This document shows, in pieces, positions 22,764-33,316 of a stretch of DNA of 64,000 nucleotides; position 1 is the stretch's first letter, and each line of letters begins with the position of its first letter. Source of the DNA: Basidiobolus meristosporus CBS 931.73 (taxonomy: Eukaryota; Basidiobolomycota; Basidiobolomycetes; Basidiobolales; Basidiobolaceae); the NCBI GenBank assembly GCA_002104905.1, contig MCFE01000045.1:124001-188000 (forward strand), given 5' to 3'. The position numbers were made by a program, and so were the translations under genes. The notes below the pieces were generated by a model, which did no database searches, had not been told where the DNA came from, and was given only the letters and a program-made list of their open reading frames with translations.

Positions 22764-23294
22764 CTATACCATACATACTATGCCCTCAGCTTCGAAGGCG
22801 AGAATTTTCTGACTAAGCTCATCCAGCTTTTTCTCCTTTTCAAACAGAACTGATTCTCTTCTGTGGAACTCCTGCTGGATTATGTGTATATCTTCTTCTA
22901 AAAGTGCTTTCTGAACAAATCCAATGAGCGAAAAAGCTCCACTGCGATATAGAAGAGAGCTAAGAGTGACCTTATCTTGTAGTTTACTAAACGAATCTTT
23001 CATGACAGTCTGGCTTTCCATCTCATTTTGGCGGGCTTCCTCAAACCGACTTACCAGCTCGCCGGCTTGCTTTCTTTCCAGGAAAAACCGAACAGTTTAT
23101 AAAAGGAATAGTAATGGCAAGATTTGCAGCCAGGGTACCTGTAGGTTTCGAGCTTCCTCAAATTCAGATTCAGATCGTGTATTGTGTGAACTAGCTATGC
23201 GAAAGGTCAAAGGAGTTGGTATGAGTGGTTTCCCTACGTTCGTTACCTGTTCTTTGGAAGTAGGTTTCCTTTGCGGCTTGGTTCGGACGGCCAT
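22764..23294 (-). CDS. Small coiled-coil protein, unrecognised
   Basis: Two exons on the minus strand are inferred. The first begins MAVRTKPQRKPTSKEQ at 23294 and ends EEARNLQ near 23141; the second begins QAGELVSRFEEARQNE, and a phase-0 GT-AG intron joins them. The joined protein has about 155 residues. It has a basic N-terminus and then a long heptad-like region with many Glu, Lys and Gln. Within it, SLLYRSGAFSLIGFVQ is a hydrophobic interruption. The stop is at 22764-22766. A stretch within exon 1 looks like an intron, but its phase does not fit. Function unknown. The next gene on the same strand (SDE2) ends about 200 bp upstream. Confidence 0.55.
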
Positions 23295-23490
23295 ATTGGA
23301 ATTAAACTTGGGGTATTCTGTCAATCTACATTTTCCGTCCAGATCATTTCTATATCCGTTTTCACCACTGGTGATCATTTATGAGTATTTTGACTGGGTC
23401 TTTTATTCATTAATATAGAAGATGAGTATTTATTCCGAAATATACAGTGTCAGTTGAGGCTATTAATACTAAAGATACATGTTGACCTGT

Positions 23491-24370
23491 CTAGGATGCT
23501 GACGAGCTGGATGAAGATGCTTCCACATCTTCTTCGTCTGAGGACATATCGGAAAATTCGTCCCTAAGTGATCCGATAGTTTAGCTAATGGAGAGGAATA
23601 TTGAAAAAGTAGTTGGGCTTACCACATCGACAACTTGGCTGATTGCTTAGGTACTACTTGCTCCTTCTCTTTGCCTTTGTCTTTTGTATCACCTTTCTTC
23701 TTGGATTTCATGACTTGAGGAGATCGTGTGAGTCTCATGCGATTCAAATCTTCATAATTCGCTCAATAATACCTTCTGAAACGGCGCTCTTTACTTCTTC
23801 GATTAGATCTTGGCTCTCTTGTAGGAATTCTGGATCGTCAAACCGAATCTTCTTTACTGGTCGCTCTTTTAAAGCTTCTTCAATTTTTCGGTTGATACGT
23901 TCGTTTTTTTCACGCTCTCTTTGCTCCTCAAGTTCGGCATAGTCGGCGATCCTGTGTGAAAAAGGGGGTTGAGTTGCCTGGTCGCTCTAGGCACTGCAGA
24001 TATCAAATTACCTTTTGGCTGCTTTAATGGTCTTCAGTCTAGTACCAGAGAGATCGCGACAACTGTCATAGTTGGTGGTCTTTTTGGATGACATTCTGCC
24101 TCCTTGAGCTCTGAGCATGCTTCCAAAACCACCCTTACCACCAGCCAAGGCAACTTGAACCTTCAATGTGGTTGGGTGGGTGTTGTTACTCTCAATTACA
24201 TAGTCCTCGTCCAAAGGTAAACCTCCAAAAGTCAAAATTCTTTGCTCTTCAAGGGGGATATCGGCAAGATCATGTACGCGAGATTTCACGAAAGCTACGC
24301 TAGGCTGGGAATCGAATTCGAGGCAAACTAAACGGGAACTTCCCGGAAGATTGATATAGAGTGGCACCAT
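23491..24370 (-). CDS. SDE2: SDE2-type splicing and genome-stability factor with cleavable ubiquitin-like N-terminus
   Basis: Sde2 is made as a ubiquitin-fold precursor; cleavage after a Gly-Gly pair releases a protein that joins the spliceosome and promotes excision of selected introns. Here the ubiquitin-like fold starts at MVPLYINLPGSS (ATG 24370). It ends at ALAGG, followed at once by KGGFGSMLRAQGGRMSSKK, the diagnostic Sde2 block. Further exons on the minus strand read YAELEEQREREKNERI, an RFDDPEFL stretch, a Lys-rich segment, and an acidic and Ser-rich tail ending SSSSSAS at the stop 23491-23493. Introns join in phase: the last splits the codon after SMW and leads to DEFSDMSSDEEDVE. The gene is head to head with PRP31. 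Confidence 0.9.
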
Positions 24371-24699
24371 ATTTTCGTGAATGGATTGTAAGGAAAGGTG
24401 GAAACTAGAATTACAAATGCTTGCCTTGTGGGTTGAAAAAAATCCAGTTTCAGGATGTTTCACCCTTCAAGTACACGTGATGCAAAATCGCGAGCTAATT
24501 GTCCATTAACATTAGATATCGATATTCTCATGATCTAACTGTATGTACATCAACGAAAATAAGGGAGATTTTCCGCACTATGGGAGCGTTGGATTATTTG
24601 CAGGGTAACCTGACTTGATATTGCAACGATTTTAAATTTTGAAACTTGAAATTCGTTATTATCAATCTTGTCTTGTCGTCTGTCCAGTGCAGTAATAAA
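24371..24699. promoter_or_regulatory. Bidirectional promoter region between SDE2 and PRP31
   Basis: These 329 bp separate the two divergent start codons, so both promoters and both leaders must lie here. The sequence is AT-rich; no TATA box or known factor site could be assigned with confidence. Confidence 0.6.
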
Positions 24700-26731
24700 A
24701 TGTCATTAGCCGACGAACTACTTGCCGATCTTGAAGATCTGAGCGGAAATGAGAGTGGGGAGGAGAATGTAGAAGAAAAAGAGGACGAGCAAATGATGGA
24801 TGAGGCGGAAGATGAAGATGCAATGGAGGACGATGAGAGCAATGTTGACGAAGATAAACTAGCCACTCTGCTCAAGAACAGCGAGACCGTTGACGACGTA
24901 GCAAAGCTTCACAGCAGTAAAGAGCTGAATGAAGTCCTGACTGTTAGTATATGATGACTAGTAACCTCACCAAACACAACCATGACATTTATTCGAACAT
25001 ACTTTTCTAGAAAATCGAGCATTTCAAAGGAGTTCCACGTGAGGCTACTCAGTTGGTTGGTGTGATGGAGGAAGATCCCGAATACAAGTTGATCGTTAAA
25101 GCCAACGATTTGACAGCTGCCATCGATACAGAAATCATCTCCATTCACAAAGTACGCATTTTCAAAGACTTTCAGCCACCCCAGAAAAACTAACCACTAT
25201 CCTCGCTATAGTTCATTCGTGATCACTACGCACCCAAATTCCCAGAGTTGGAATCCTTGGTTCCTAGTGCGTTAGATTACGCGCGTGCTGTGAAGACTAT
25301 AGGAAACGAATCAGTTAGTACTTTCTTGCATCCCTCGAAAAATATTGGGTATTCATATTGAAGCGGTACGAATTTCAACTTAGGATATTACGAAAGTCGA
25401 CCTTCGGTCTATCCTGCCCTCAGCAACCATTATGGTTGTTACAGTCACTGGTTCTACCACTGCTGGACGACCACTGGACGAGCGAGAATATAAGATTGTC
25501 ATGGATGCATGTGACATGGCGCTACAACTCGACGAAGCCAAGAAAACCGTAAGTGCTCTAGATGAACAAGGACGCTTCTCGCACACAGACATTAACCGAA
25601 TCCCCTTTAGATTTTGGAATATGTTGAATCGAGAATGTCATTTATCGCACCGAATCTTTCGGCAATCATCGGTAGTGCCACTGCAGCCAAGCTGATGGGA
25701 GCAGCAGGTGGTTTGACTTCGTTGAGTAAAATGCCCGCTTGTAATATCCAGGTAAGTGTATTCCGAATCTCTCACCCAAACCAGATGTTTGACAGCTACT
25801 TGGGAATAGGTCCTTGGAGCCACCAAAAAAACCCAAACCGGATTCTCCAGTGTCACCATTAATCGACATGCGGGTTTCATCTATCACTCTGAGTATGTGC
25901 AAAGAATCCCGTCCGATCTGAGACAAAAGGCCACTCGTATCCTTGCTGCCAAGTGAGTTCCAGGCATCATGACTTTTCAAGCTTACAAGCTACTTACGCC
26001 ATCTCTCTTGTTAGATGTACATTGGCAGCTCGAGTCGATCGTGGGCACGAATCGATTGATGGTAAGAATGGAGGATCCAGATATATTGCTGGTTGCGTTT
26101 ACTGATCCTTCGACATGCGTTTACTGATCCTTCGACATGCGTTTACTGATCCTTCGATAGGCTCGATTGGCAGGAAATTCCGGGAAGAGATTGATCAGAA
26201 GATTGAGAAACTGGTTGAGCCACCGCCAGGAAAGAATATCAAGGCACTCCCTGCGCCGGATGACGCCCCCAAGAAAAGACGAGGTGGCAGAAGAGTGCGT
26301 AAGCAGAAGGAGGCCTACGCTGTAACCGATCTCCGCAAGGCCCAGAACAGGATGTCCTTCGGAGTTGCGGAGGATGAGGTTGGATCGATGGATTCAACAA
26401 GGGGGTTAGGCATGATTGGCGCCAATTCTGGCAAGGTCAGAGCAGCAGTGGCTGATTCTAGGGCCAAAGGTAGAATGATTTCAATGTGCTCTTGATCTTG
26501 ATGATTTCTAAACCCGATTCCTTTCCCTTATCAGTACCGTATAAAAAACCCAAGATCCTCAGCGGATCATCTGGTGCCACTTCAGGCCTATCATCCTCGT
26601 TGGCGTTTACCCCAGCTCAAGGCCTTGAACTGGAAAACCCCGAGGCACGCGAGCAGAGAATCCGAGACATCAACAGCAAATACTTCGACGATGCAGCTGG
26701 CTTTTTGAAAGTGGGGCAAAGCAAGAATTGA
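24700..26731 (+). CDS. PRP31: U4/U6 snRNP protein Prp31
   Basis: A core spliceosome component that bridges U4/U6 and U5 in the tri-snRNP by binding the U4 5' stem-loop with Snu13. About nine exons are inferred. The N-terminus [14 protein letters not shown] is followed by a long acidic stretch. Next comes the NOSIC/Nop domain, with [13 protein letters not shown]-type and [17 protein letters not shown] sequence, then [20 protein letters not shown] and the Nop core [15 protein letters not shown] with [12 protein letters not shown]. The C-terminal part has [15 protein letters not shown], a MSFG-type motif and [15 protein letters not shown]. The stop is at 26729-26731. Length and order fit the family. 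The intron at 26062-26160 contains a triplicated 22-bp unit. No frameshift is seen. Confidence 0.93.
26094..26159 (+). repeat. Three tandem 22-bp units at the 3' end of a PRP31 intron
   Basis: TGCGTTTACTGATCCTTCGA plus two bases occurs three times in a row. The third copy ends in ATAG, giving the acceptor of the intron 26062-26160; the first two end in ACA. Each unit includes TTACTGAT, a possible branch site, so branch-site candidates have been multiplied in front of one acceptor. Confidence 0.9.
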
Positions 26732-26884
26732 GGTGAGATTTCGTTCAGAGCACAGCAGACAATGTACAAAATAAAAGCAGAATAGATGATTCAAGACAAA
26801 ACCAGAATAGGTCATTCAAGAGTCAGAAGTTTGTTTATTTTGGGGGATTTTTTGCTGAGAACCAGTCTCAATATGTTTGGATCC

Positions 26885-27271
26885 CTAACAACTAGTGAAT
26901 GTCCACGAAATGGTGACTCTTCCAGCTGCCTCGTCAGCGATTCGATTAAATGCGGCAGGACTCAGGTCCAGGTCCCCATGCTTACAGCCAGGACATTTGT
27001 CGACGATCTGGACCTTGACGTTGCCTTTCGGTCCAGTGACAGTGGCACATTTGAAACAAGAGGATGAGCCTCTGGGTGCATTTCCGTACTGAGGGGCGTT
27101 CAATGCCGCGATCATGTCGCTGGGTCCATGGGTGGCTTCGCAAGCGCCAAGTCCTGGATCGTAGTACGTGGCATCCCCTTGAAAGTTTCCAGCTTTGATT
27201 GGGGCGGCGACCAAGAAACCAGCTTGGAAGGTAGCGATGGCAGTGACGAGAAGGGCGAGTTTAGAGAACAT
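26885..27271 (-). CDS. Secreted expansin-like (double-psi beta-barrel) protein
   Basis: A single-exon protein of 128 residues. Residues 1 to about 22 form a signal peptide (MFSKLALLVTAIATFQAGFL), so it is exported. The mature part is a single RlpA/expansin D1-type barrel: GDATYYDPGLGACEATHG, then alanine-rich MIAALNAPQYG, a Cys pair in SSCFKCATVTGPKG, and VDKCPGCKHGDLDLSPAAF with the family's HGDLDLS signature. There is no carbohydrate-binding C-terminal domain. Small proteins of this type include loosenins and barwin-like proteins that act on walls or bind polysaccharide, and papain-inhibitor-like folds. Which of these applies cannot be told. It is minus-strand, and its 3' end faces that of PRP31. 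Confidence 0.88.
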   Translation of the reverse strand: MFSKLALLVTAIATFQAGFLVAAPIKAGNFQGDATYYDPGLGACEATHGPSDMIAALNAPQYGNAPRGSSSCFKCATVTGPKGNVKVQIVDKCPGCKHGDLDLSPAAFNRIADEAAGRVTISWTFTSC

Positions 27272-27841
27272 CTTACTTGTCTTGGACTCTCAGAGTTGAC
27301 CAGAGGATGATAGAAGTAGGGAACAGCGCCGGGTTATTTATACCGAAGTCTGCAGGATACCGTAAAGGTTATATCTGCCAACTTGCGCCAGACTGGGGCC
27401 GACTTTCAGCTTCCCATTTCCGAGCAGAGACCAATGGAATGGTGTTCTGAGGTTGTACGGGTGTAACCACCCACTTGAGATGTCCTTGAAACGGATAACC
27501 TGCCAACTTTCTTTCGTCATCGACGTTATCGACATTCCATCGAGATAGCTGGATGGCTTGTTGCGAAGGAGAAAGAATTCTTCGGTGCTGTCTGAGTGGA
27601 CCACAGGATGTGGGGTGTATGCTATGGGAACCCGAGTCGAGTCCCGACCAATTCCTGGGAATGCCGACTACGGTGTCGAGGCCGTATCCACCCAACAATC
27701 CGGCCAGTTTAAGGTTGGTAGTGAACAGAGGACCATTTATTGGTGGGCCTAGCAAAAAGATGGAGCACAAATAAAAAACGAACTCTGGCAAAATACACAG
27801 GGATTTTCAAAAAAAAATTACATCAAATGAGTGGGGATTGG
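27272..27841. other. Intergenic region upstream of the expansin-like gene
   Basis: About 570 bp. Overlapping minus-strand ORFs (27791-27369 and 27604-27338) are open but show no domain and no splice logic, so I treat the region as the expansin-like promoter plus the Ras-GEF 3' UTR. Confidence 0.45.
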
Positions 27842-30376
27842 TCACGCTTTGGGTTCGCATTGAAGCGAGTACAGATGGAGCTCGTCCTCAGAATAGGCGG
27901 GCATCCCATTCTTGATAAACTCGTGGATCCGAGGGGTTTCAGTAAACTCGTAGGGGAGCTGCTGATACTGCACAATCTCCCCCAGCATCTTACTGATCAA
28001 CCGGAACTTGGCGAAGTTGATCAAGTGTGCTGACCTGCTGAGTGATTGCGCCTTGCCACCCTCTTCCGTGGGCTGTGGCTTGGGTTGGCTAGGGAAGGTG
28101 CGGTTTTGATGCTGATGCAGGATTGGAGAAGGGAGATACTCGTTGGGTGTCACCGAGATGTAGGTGGGGTTTCCATCTTCAGCAAAGACCAGATCAGTCA
28201 AATGAAAGCCTAGATATGGCAGTACTGGCACATTCACTCCTGCAGCCTGAAGACACGTTCGATAAGTACGATGGTTGTCGCTTCTGGATATGACCTTCGT
28301 GAGGTGAGAGTAGATTTGGATGTATTTGTTGGGAAGAGCCTTCCACAGTCCCTTGAGTCTTTGCACCGAGGACTGCTCCAACCCCGCCACGATCTCGAAG
28401 CAACCATTGTAGTTGTGGATCTTGAGGCATATCTGCGCCGCCTGTATCAATCGTTTGACGATGGTCACTCGGGAGGAGGAGGAGCTGGTGGTCACTATGA
28501 TCCCCGAAATCCCGTAGGCGATCTTGTTGAACCAACGGATAAACCCCGACAGGTGCGGGGTCATTTTCTCTTTGATGGCTCGATCGCACCAGGAGTGGTT
28601 GAAGAACTCGTTCAGGTGGATGGCGAAGAAGAGGCGCTGCTCTATCAGGGTCAGCTGGTGGGCAAAATCCTTCGGATCGATGTCGGTGATGGCCAACCTC
28701 TCGATGGGCCCTCTTGTCTTGGCCGGGTCGACCTTGAAGGACGCGGGCAGTGGTGATGAGGCGATTGGCGGCGTCAGCGTCACTGTACTCATCCCCCAAG
28801 AGATCTTGCTAATCGAGTCTGTGCCATCCTCCATCTGGACGAAGCGATGATACAAACTCTGGGTGCCATCGTCGGTGCCCTTGCTGGGGAGCAGCAGCCA
28901 TCCTATGGGGATGATGTCGCGCTCCCCCATCTTTTCGTAGACGGAGTCGGCAAACTTGGTGCGCTTCTCATCACACGTCACCACCTCCTCGAGGAACAAC
29001 AGCACCAGCTCGGTCATCTCTCGGTTTAACGAGAAATCCTCGCAAAACAAGTCGATCCACTTCTTGAAGGTGTTGAGAACGCGGAGTTGGATGATGTTGT
29101 CCCACTCGTCTTGCTTGGCGAACGAAGACTCGCACTCCATCTTCTCCTGAGCCCTCCTCATGATGGATATGGTGCTATTCAAGTATCGGACGATCAGCAG
29201 CCGGGCGACGTCGAGAGGGTCGGCAAAGTAGCGATACGTGCGCAAGAAGTCGATGATATAGTTGGGATCGTTCTGGCCTTCACAGGCCAGCATTTTCACC
29301 AGATAGCGAAGTGAGGAGGCCCGCACCATAGCCTTCCCGGTCTGGGACTCCAGGATCACCTCGTGGGATGTATCGTCCAGGTCCGAAGGCCAGGAGATAT
29401 TCGTTGAAGTCGGCGACTCGGCAAGTGACTCCCGTGAGGCTTGATTTTTTTCGGCAGATTCGGGGTCTTCAGTGAGGTCCTCGGTGGAGATAGAGCCTTC
29501 GCTGCGATCGGTTCCATCAATATGAATCCTTAACTTGTTGACGAGCGTGGTCGAAATCAGCATCGGTAGTATACTTCCGATCGATTTGTCGAACACCCTG
29601 ATTTCTCCAAGAGTTTTGACCGATTCCTTGCCCCTGAAAAACGGCAAGTCGGATGAGGTGGTGGCTGGGGACACAGGTGGGGTAAAGTCTGGCCGCCAAA
29701 CTCGAACCAGCCGTGGTGGTGTGCTTCCGAGGATGTGTGGATCTGATGCCAGGGAGCTGGAATTACTTTGGGTGCTATCACACCGTTTCCGGGGGTAGTA
29801 TGGCTCGCTGAGGGCACTTTCAAAGCTCCCAGACGACACCGAGGACGAGTCGTCCCCCAAATCCAAGTGCTCTGCTTCCTGAAGGGACTTCGAGAAGCCG
29901 ATTCCATTTGAATGGAATTTGGAGCTTAGTGGGGACTGCAGAGGGCTGGAGGATTTTGCTTTCGATGGGAACTTAGGAAGCCTAGGCGACCCGAGAGATT
30001 TGCTGGTTGAGATCCCATCGCTGGTGGAGCTCTTTTTTAGCGTCGGCAGGGTGACTCCTCTTTGCGGAATGTCCCCTAAATGGTTGGCCCCATGCTGCCT
30101 CCCGTAAGCCAGGGCCTCAGAGGACTTCGAATGTAAAAGGCTATATCCTGAGGCGGTGGTGCCCCTGGCAAAGTTAGATGGGGGAGTGGTGGATACGTTT
30201 GTACTCTCTCTCTTTTCCTTGAACAACTGGAATGTATTTAGGGAAGAGCTTCTCTGCGGAAACTCCTGGGGAGCTACGGGTTTACTACTGGACGACATGG
30301 AAGGGGGGATTTTTTGTATTCTATCTTCGGTTACACTTACAGGATCTACTTCGTTGCTTCTAGCAACCAAAAACAT
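27842..30376 (-). CDS. Ras guanine-nucleotide exchange factor (Cdc25-type)
   Basis: An intronless 844-residue protein that loads Ras-family GTPases with GTP. The first about 330 residues are Ser/Pro-rich and probably disordered. A RasGEF_N domain follows (about 350-480; MVRASSLRYLVKMLACEG, then IDFLRTYRYFADP). The catalytic CDC25 domain follows at about 580-830 and contains ITDIDPKDFAHQLTLIEQ, LNEFFNHSWC, the conserved NYNGCFEIVAGLEQSSVQRL helix, and PVLPYLGFHLTDLVF. No SH3 domain is visible, unlike yeast Cdc25. The start at 30376 (MFLVARSNEV) is the longest; Met 27 (30298) is an alternative and a GTAAGT-like site lies between them. The target GTPase (Ras or Rsr1-like) cannot be decided by eye. 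Confidence 0.92.
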   Translation of the reverse strand: MFLVARSNEVDPVSVTEDRIQKIPPSMSSSSKPVAPQEFPQRSSSLNTFQLFKEKRESTNVSTTPPSNFARGTTASGYSLLHSKSSEALAYGRQHGANHLGDIPQRGVTLPTLKKSSTSDGISTSKSLGSPRLPKFPSKAKSSSPLQSPLSSKFHSNGIGFSKSLQEAEHLDLGDDSSSVSSGSFESALSEPYYPRKRCDSTQSNSSSLASDPHILGSTPPRLVRVWRPDFTPPVSPATTSSDLPFFRGKESVKTLGEIRVFDKSIGSILPMLISTTLVNKLRIHIDGTDRSEGSISTEDLTEDPESAEKNQASRESLAESPTSTNISWPSDLDDTSHEVILESQTGKAMVRASSLRYLVKMLACEGQNDPNYIIDFLRTYRYFADPLDVARLLIVRYLNSTISIMRRAQEKMECESSFAKQDEWDNIIQLRVLNTFKKWIDLFCEDFSLNREMTELVLLFLEEVVTCDEKRTKFADSVYEKMGERDIIPIGWLLLPSKGTDDGTQSLYHRFVQMEDGTDSISKISWGMSTVTLTPPIASSPLPASFKVDPAKTRGPIERLAITDIDPKDFAHQLTLIEQRLFFAIHLNEFFNHSWCDRAIKEKMTPHLSGFIRWFNKIAYGISGIIVTTSSSSSRVTIVKRLIQAAQICLKIHNYNGCFEIVAGLEQSSVQRLKGLWKALPNKYIQIYSHLTKVISRSDNHRTYRTCLQAAGVNVPVLPYLGFHLTDLVFAEDGNPTYISVTPNEYLPSPILHQHQNRTFPSQPKPQPTEEGGKAQSLSRSAHLINFAKFRLISKMLGEIVQYQQLPYEFTETPRIHEFIKNGMPAYSEDELHLYSLQCEPKA

Positions 30377-31258
30377 AACATACAGGGAACGGGGATCTGG
30401 TATAAAGCTTCACCTCAACTGGATCTAAAACAAGAACTGGGGTGGGTATGGAAGTGAATAGTCGCCCTGCGAACAAGCGTAGTGTTACAGACAAGGTAAG
30501 AGGGAGAAGGTTAAATAGGGAGAGTTGAAGAGATGTGTGTCGAGCAACCGTCCAACATAAAAAGGAAAGGTAGAGTTTGAGAAAATGGCTCGCCTACATT
30601 CATGATCGGAACTTTATCAAACGCAAAGTCGGGAAAGCAGGGGGGCTGTTATCATTGTAAGTACAAGCAACCAAGGATTCTGTAAGATTTAGGGGTCGGA
30701 GTCAGGGAGGTGTCAATGGCCATCCCAAGGCGCTATGCACAAATAATACCGTGATGGACATTTAAGGAACTGTGGTATGCACTTAGGAGAAATGCTGGTT
30801 AGGCTACGTCTGAGCAAAAAGACCATGATCACGACCACTTAAACCGGTTTTACCACTGCAGCAACCACGCGTGCCTCTGTGTGTGGCTATTACGAGAGAC
30901 TGTTATGCCTAATACGAGACTGCTGTCAATCCCTGTGAAGATAAACCAGTCACACCGGATAGGGCCGAAACGGCGGAATAAACAGTCCAAAGAGACAGTC
31001 CGGATATGAATGCAAAGACTGTTTCACACGATTTATTTAAGAGCAGAAAGATACTAATGCAAGTCCGCATCAAAAAGAGTTGAATGGAAGTATTCCTCAA
31101 GGAATTAAGAAATGCCGAGAGTAGTTGGTTGGGACGGAAGGTCAGAGGATGAGTTGGGTAGGAAGCGAGGTGACGACTAATATAGACAAGTGTAAAGATG
31201 CGGGCAGGGAAAGAATCAGGTAATACAGAGGAAATATAGAAATAAACACTGATGTTAT
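30377..31258. other. Intergenic region, Ras-GEF promoter and STS1 3' flank
   Basis: About 880 bp with no supported gene. Only short ORFs without family signatures are seen (for example minus 31100-30909). Confidence 0.45.
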
Positions 31259-32417
31259 CTAAAAACCAGTTAAAGCGGCGATTCTCGCTTGGGCAAAATT
31301 ATGAGCTGGGACGATTCCGATGATCCATCCTAGCTTGGTCTTGAAATCCTCTACGGCGTCGGCAAATGTGCCGTTGGATTCGGTATTGTGAAGGTCAAGG
31401 CTAACATAGGCAATTTCGGTTAGATATATGCTTCTGACACGTTACGCTGCTTGCTACTTACTTCCTAGCCCACTCGCCGACCACAAGTTGGCCATAGATT
31501 CGGCCCTCTCCAAGCTTGCTAGCTGCGTCCTCGATCGCTTTCCTCCAGTAAATGGCAATACGGGCATACAGAGAGTTCTTCAGCTTCTGATGCTTTGGAT
31601 CGTCCCAATTTGGAAGACGATGGATCACGCTGGTGGCCGTATGCAGATAAGAGAACGTCGTTGTTGGGAACTCTTCCTCTGATGTAAAGTGACAAGCATA
31701 TTCCAGAATTGCGTCCTACAGAGACAAATTAGTACCATGCCCTTGGAGACTCGCGTGTCAGGAAACCTACCTGAATCTCAACCAAAACGTGGTGGACGCG
31801 ATTGAAAGTATAAGGGTCGCGGCCTGGCCCAAATTTGCTGTATGGGAAACTTTCTTGTAGCTTCTTCTCCAGATTCGACAAAAGATTGGTGACCGACTGA
31901 ATAGTTGGTTTGGGCACATACGAGGAAATCTCGTTCTTCAAATGAGGATGATTGTCAACCAGCTGGCTTAGGACAGATATCAGCTGGCTTTTATCGAGTG
32001 GCTCTGTGAAATTCAAAGTTCGTTAACAACATATTCCTAACAAGCTCACGTGCAGGAAACCCTGACATACCAAGCAATTTATTAAGAGGAAGATGACGGG
32101 TCAGACTTGAGCGAAGCTTCTTTACTGGATTGTACTGGTCCATCTCGTCGATGTTGGCTGCGGTATCTGAATCCTCCTCGTAATCATCATCGCGCATGTT
32201 CTCATCAAAGCTAGTTTTTCGTTTTCGGCCTGTTTCAAGCAGACGAATTAGTGGTTATTTTAGAGGATGGTTAAGTGGACTCGCGCTGACCTCTTGAGAA
32301 CTCAATGTTTCTGATGATTGGGCTTCTCTGTGGCGCGAAGCTAAGGGGCCGTTGGTGGAAAGGAGAGTTTTGTGGGGAGTGGACGGGAAAGCACGGTGAG
32401 TGTGAGGCTTCAGACAT
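31259..32417 (-). CDS. STS1: Tethering factor for nuclear proteasome, Sts1/Cut8 family
   Basis: Cut8/Sts1 anchors 26S proteasomes at the nuclear envelope. The assembled exons begin MSEASHSPCF at 32417, with a Pro/Ser-rich tail, then a phase-1 intron leading to GRKRK, a nuclear-localisation-type cluster before TSFDEN. The conserved domain includes LDKSQLISVLSQLVDNHP, PKPTIQSVTNLLSNLEKKL and FPYSKFGPGRDPYTFNRVH, followed by an exon with DAILEYACHFT and HRLPNWDDPKHQKLKN, and a last exon ending FAQARIAALTGF at 31259. Order and length fit the family. At least four introns are inferred. Confidence 0.9.
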
Positions 32418-32545
32418 AATTAATAGAGGTGAGGTGTGTGAAAGAAAATTACAAGTGAAATATAAGAGTAGAAATGAAAAGAGGGAGCTATGAGGATCGT
32501 ATCTGGACTAAAATATTTGTAGGCGAGGCTATTAGGATTTCTTTT

Positions 32546-32980
32546 ATGATTGAGCTGACGTACGGCCAATGTTTCGCAAGGGTTTGCCAGGGTAAGAATC
32601 AGTTTTTTTTCACTTTTTGTGCTTTTACTCGCAATTCACCAATTCTGATCCAGAACCAGCCAGAGATGATTAGAAATCCCTCCTCCAGCTGCGGCATGCC
32701 CTCGATATTTGCGGTGCTATTGAGCCAAACTGGGTTAGATCAATCCATCACACTGTGTTCCGGGACGATGAGGGACAATGTTATGTATACAAATGGCAGA
32801 ATTCTCAACACAAAAAAGGAATCTGTGTCAGGTAACTTGTCACACTCACTCATTCGTCAACCGTTGCCTGTACATGTTTGGGTCAGAATACTCGCCCCAT
32901 TGATGATGCATATGATTGCTGTAACACACCGCGATGATTCGACAGTTTCAATTACGGAAAGCTCCATGCTTGTCAAGTGA
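32546..32980 (+). CDS. Small unrecognised protein, three exons inferred
   Basis: The region is open in one frame from 32474 to 32980, but strong splice signals suggest exons. MIELTYGQCFAR joins in phase 0 (donor GTTTGC, acceptor ATTAG) to KSLLQLRHALDICGAIEPNW and HHTVFRDDEGQCYVYKWQ in another frame. A second intron, GTAACT...GGTCAG, then returns to the first frame, which ends ITESSMLVK. The middle exon looks much more protein-like than the unspliced reading. The product is about 95 residues, with no signal peptide or known motif. ATG 32474 is an alternative start. The gene would be divergent from STS1, whose start is only about 130 bp away. Confidence 0.4.
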   Translation: MIELTYGQCFARVCQGKNQFFFTFCAFTRNSPILIQNQPEMIRNPSSSCGMPSIFAVLLSQTGLDQSITLCSGTMRDNVMYTNGRILNTKKESVSGNLSHSLIRQPLPVHVWVRILAPLMMHMIAVTHRDDSTVSITESSMLVK

Positions 32981-33200
32981 TATCTAGAGTATATATGTAT
33001 ATAAAATGTATCTATTTGCCATCAATCATCGATCCGTAATATAGATGACTATTCCCAAAGTGGGAACTCTCGATCAAATTCTGGTTATTTATAGTTATCT
33101 ACCACAATGAGCTAACTAAGATTATATCGGATTTCTGGTTAATCAATGCGTTGGATATCAAGATATGCACCAACAACCATGCGTGGTTGTGGAGTGTAGA

Positions 33201-33316
33201 GATCAAGATGATTGTTCTTGTGCTGGAGGGTGGAAATCAAGACGATTGTTCTGGCGGCGCTGGAGGGTAGAAGCCAACAAGATTGTTTTTGTGCTGAGGG
33301 TGGGGATTGTTCTTGC
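33201..33316. repeat. Imperfect tandem repeat, about 30-40-bp units
   Basis: Three to four degenerate copies of a unit built around CAAGATGATTGTTCTTGTG and GCTGGAGGGT occur in the upstream region of the CCCH gene. Units differ in length (about 35, 40 and 28 bp), so it is an old, decayed minisatellite. Confidence 0.7.

Noticed and set aside
27369-27791. A 140-residue minus-strand ORF upstream of the expansin-like gene
   Set aside because: No domain and no start context; it overlaps the expected promoter and another open frame of equal quality.
28194-28799. A 201-residue minus-strand ORF within the Ras-GEF
   Set aside because: A shifted-frame shadow of the catalytic CDC25 domain; Arg- and Gln-rich composition with no domain.
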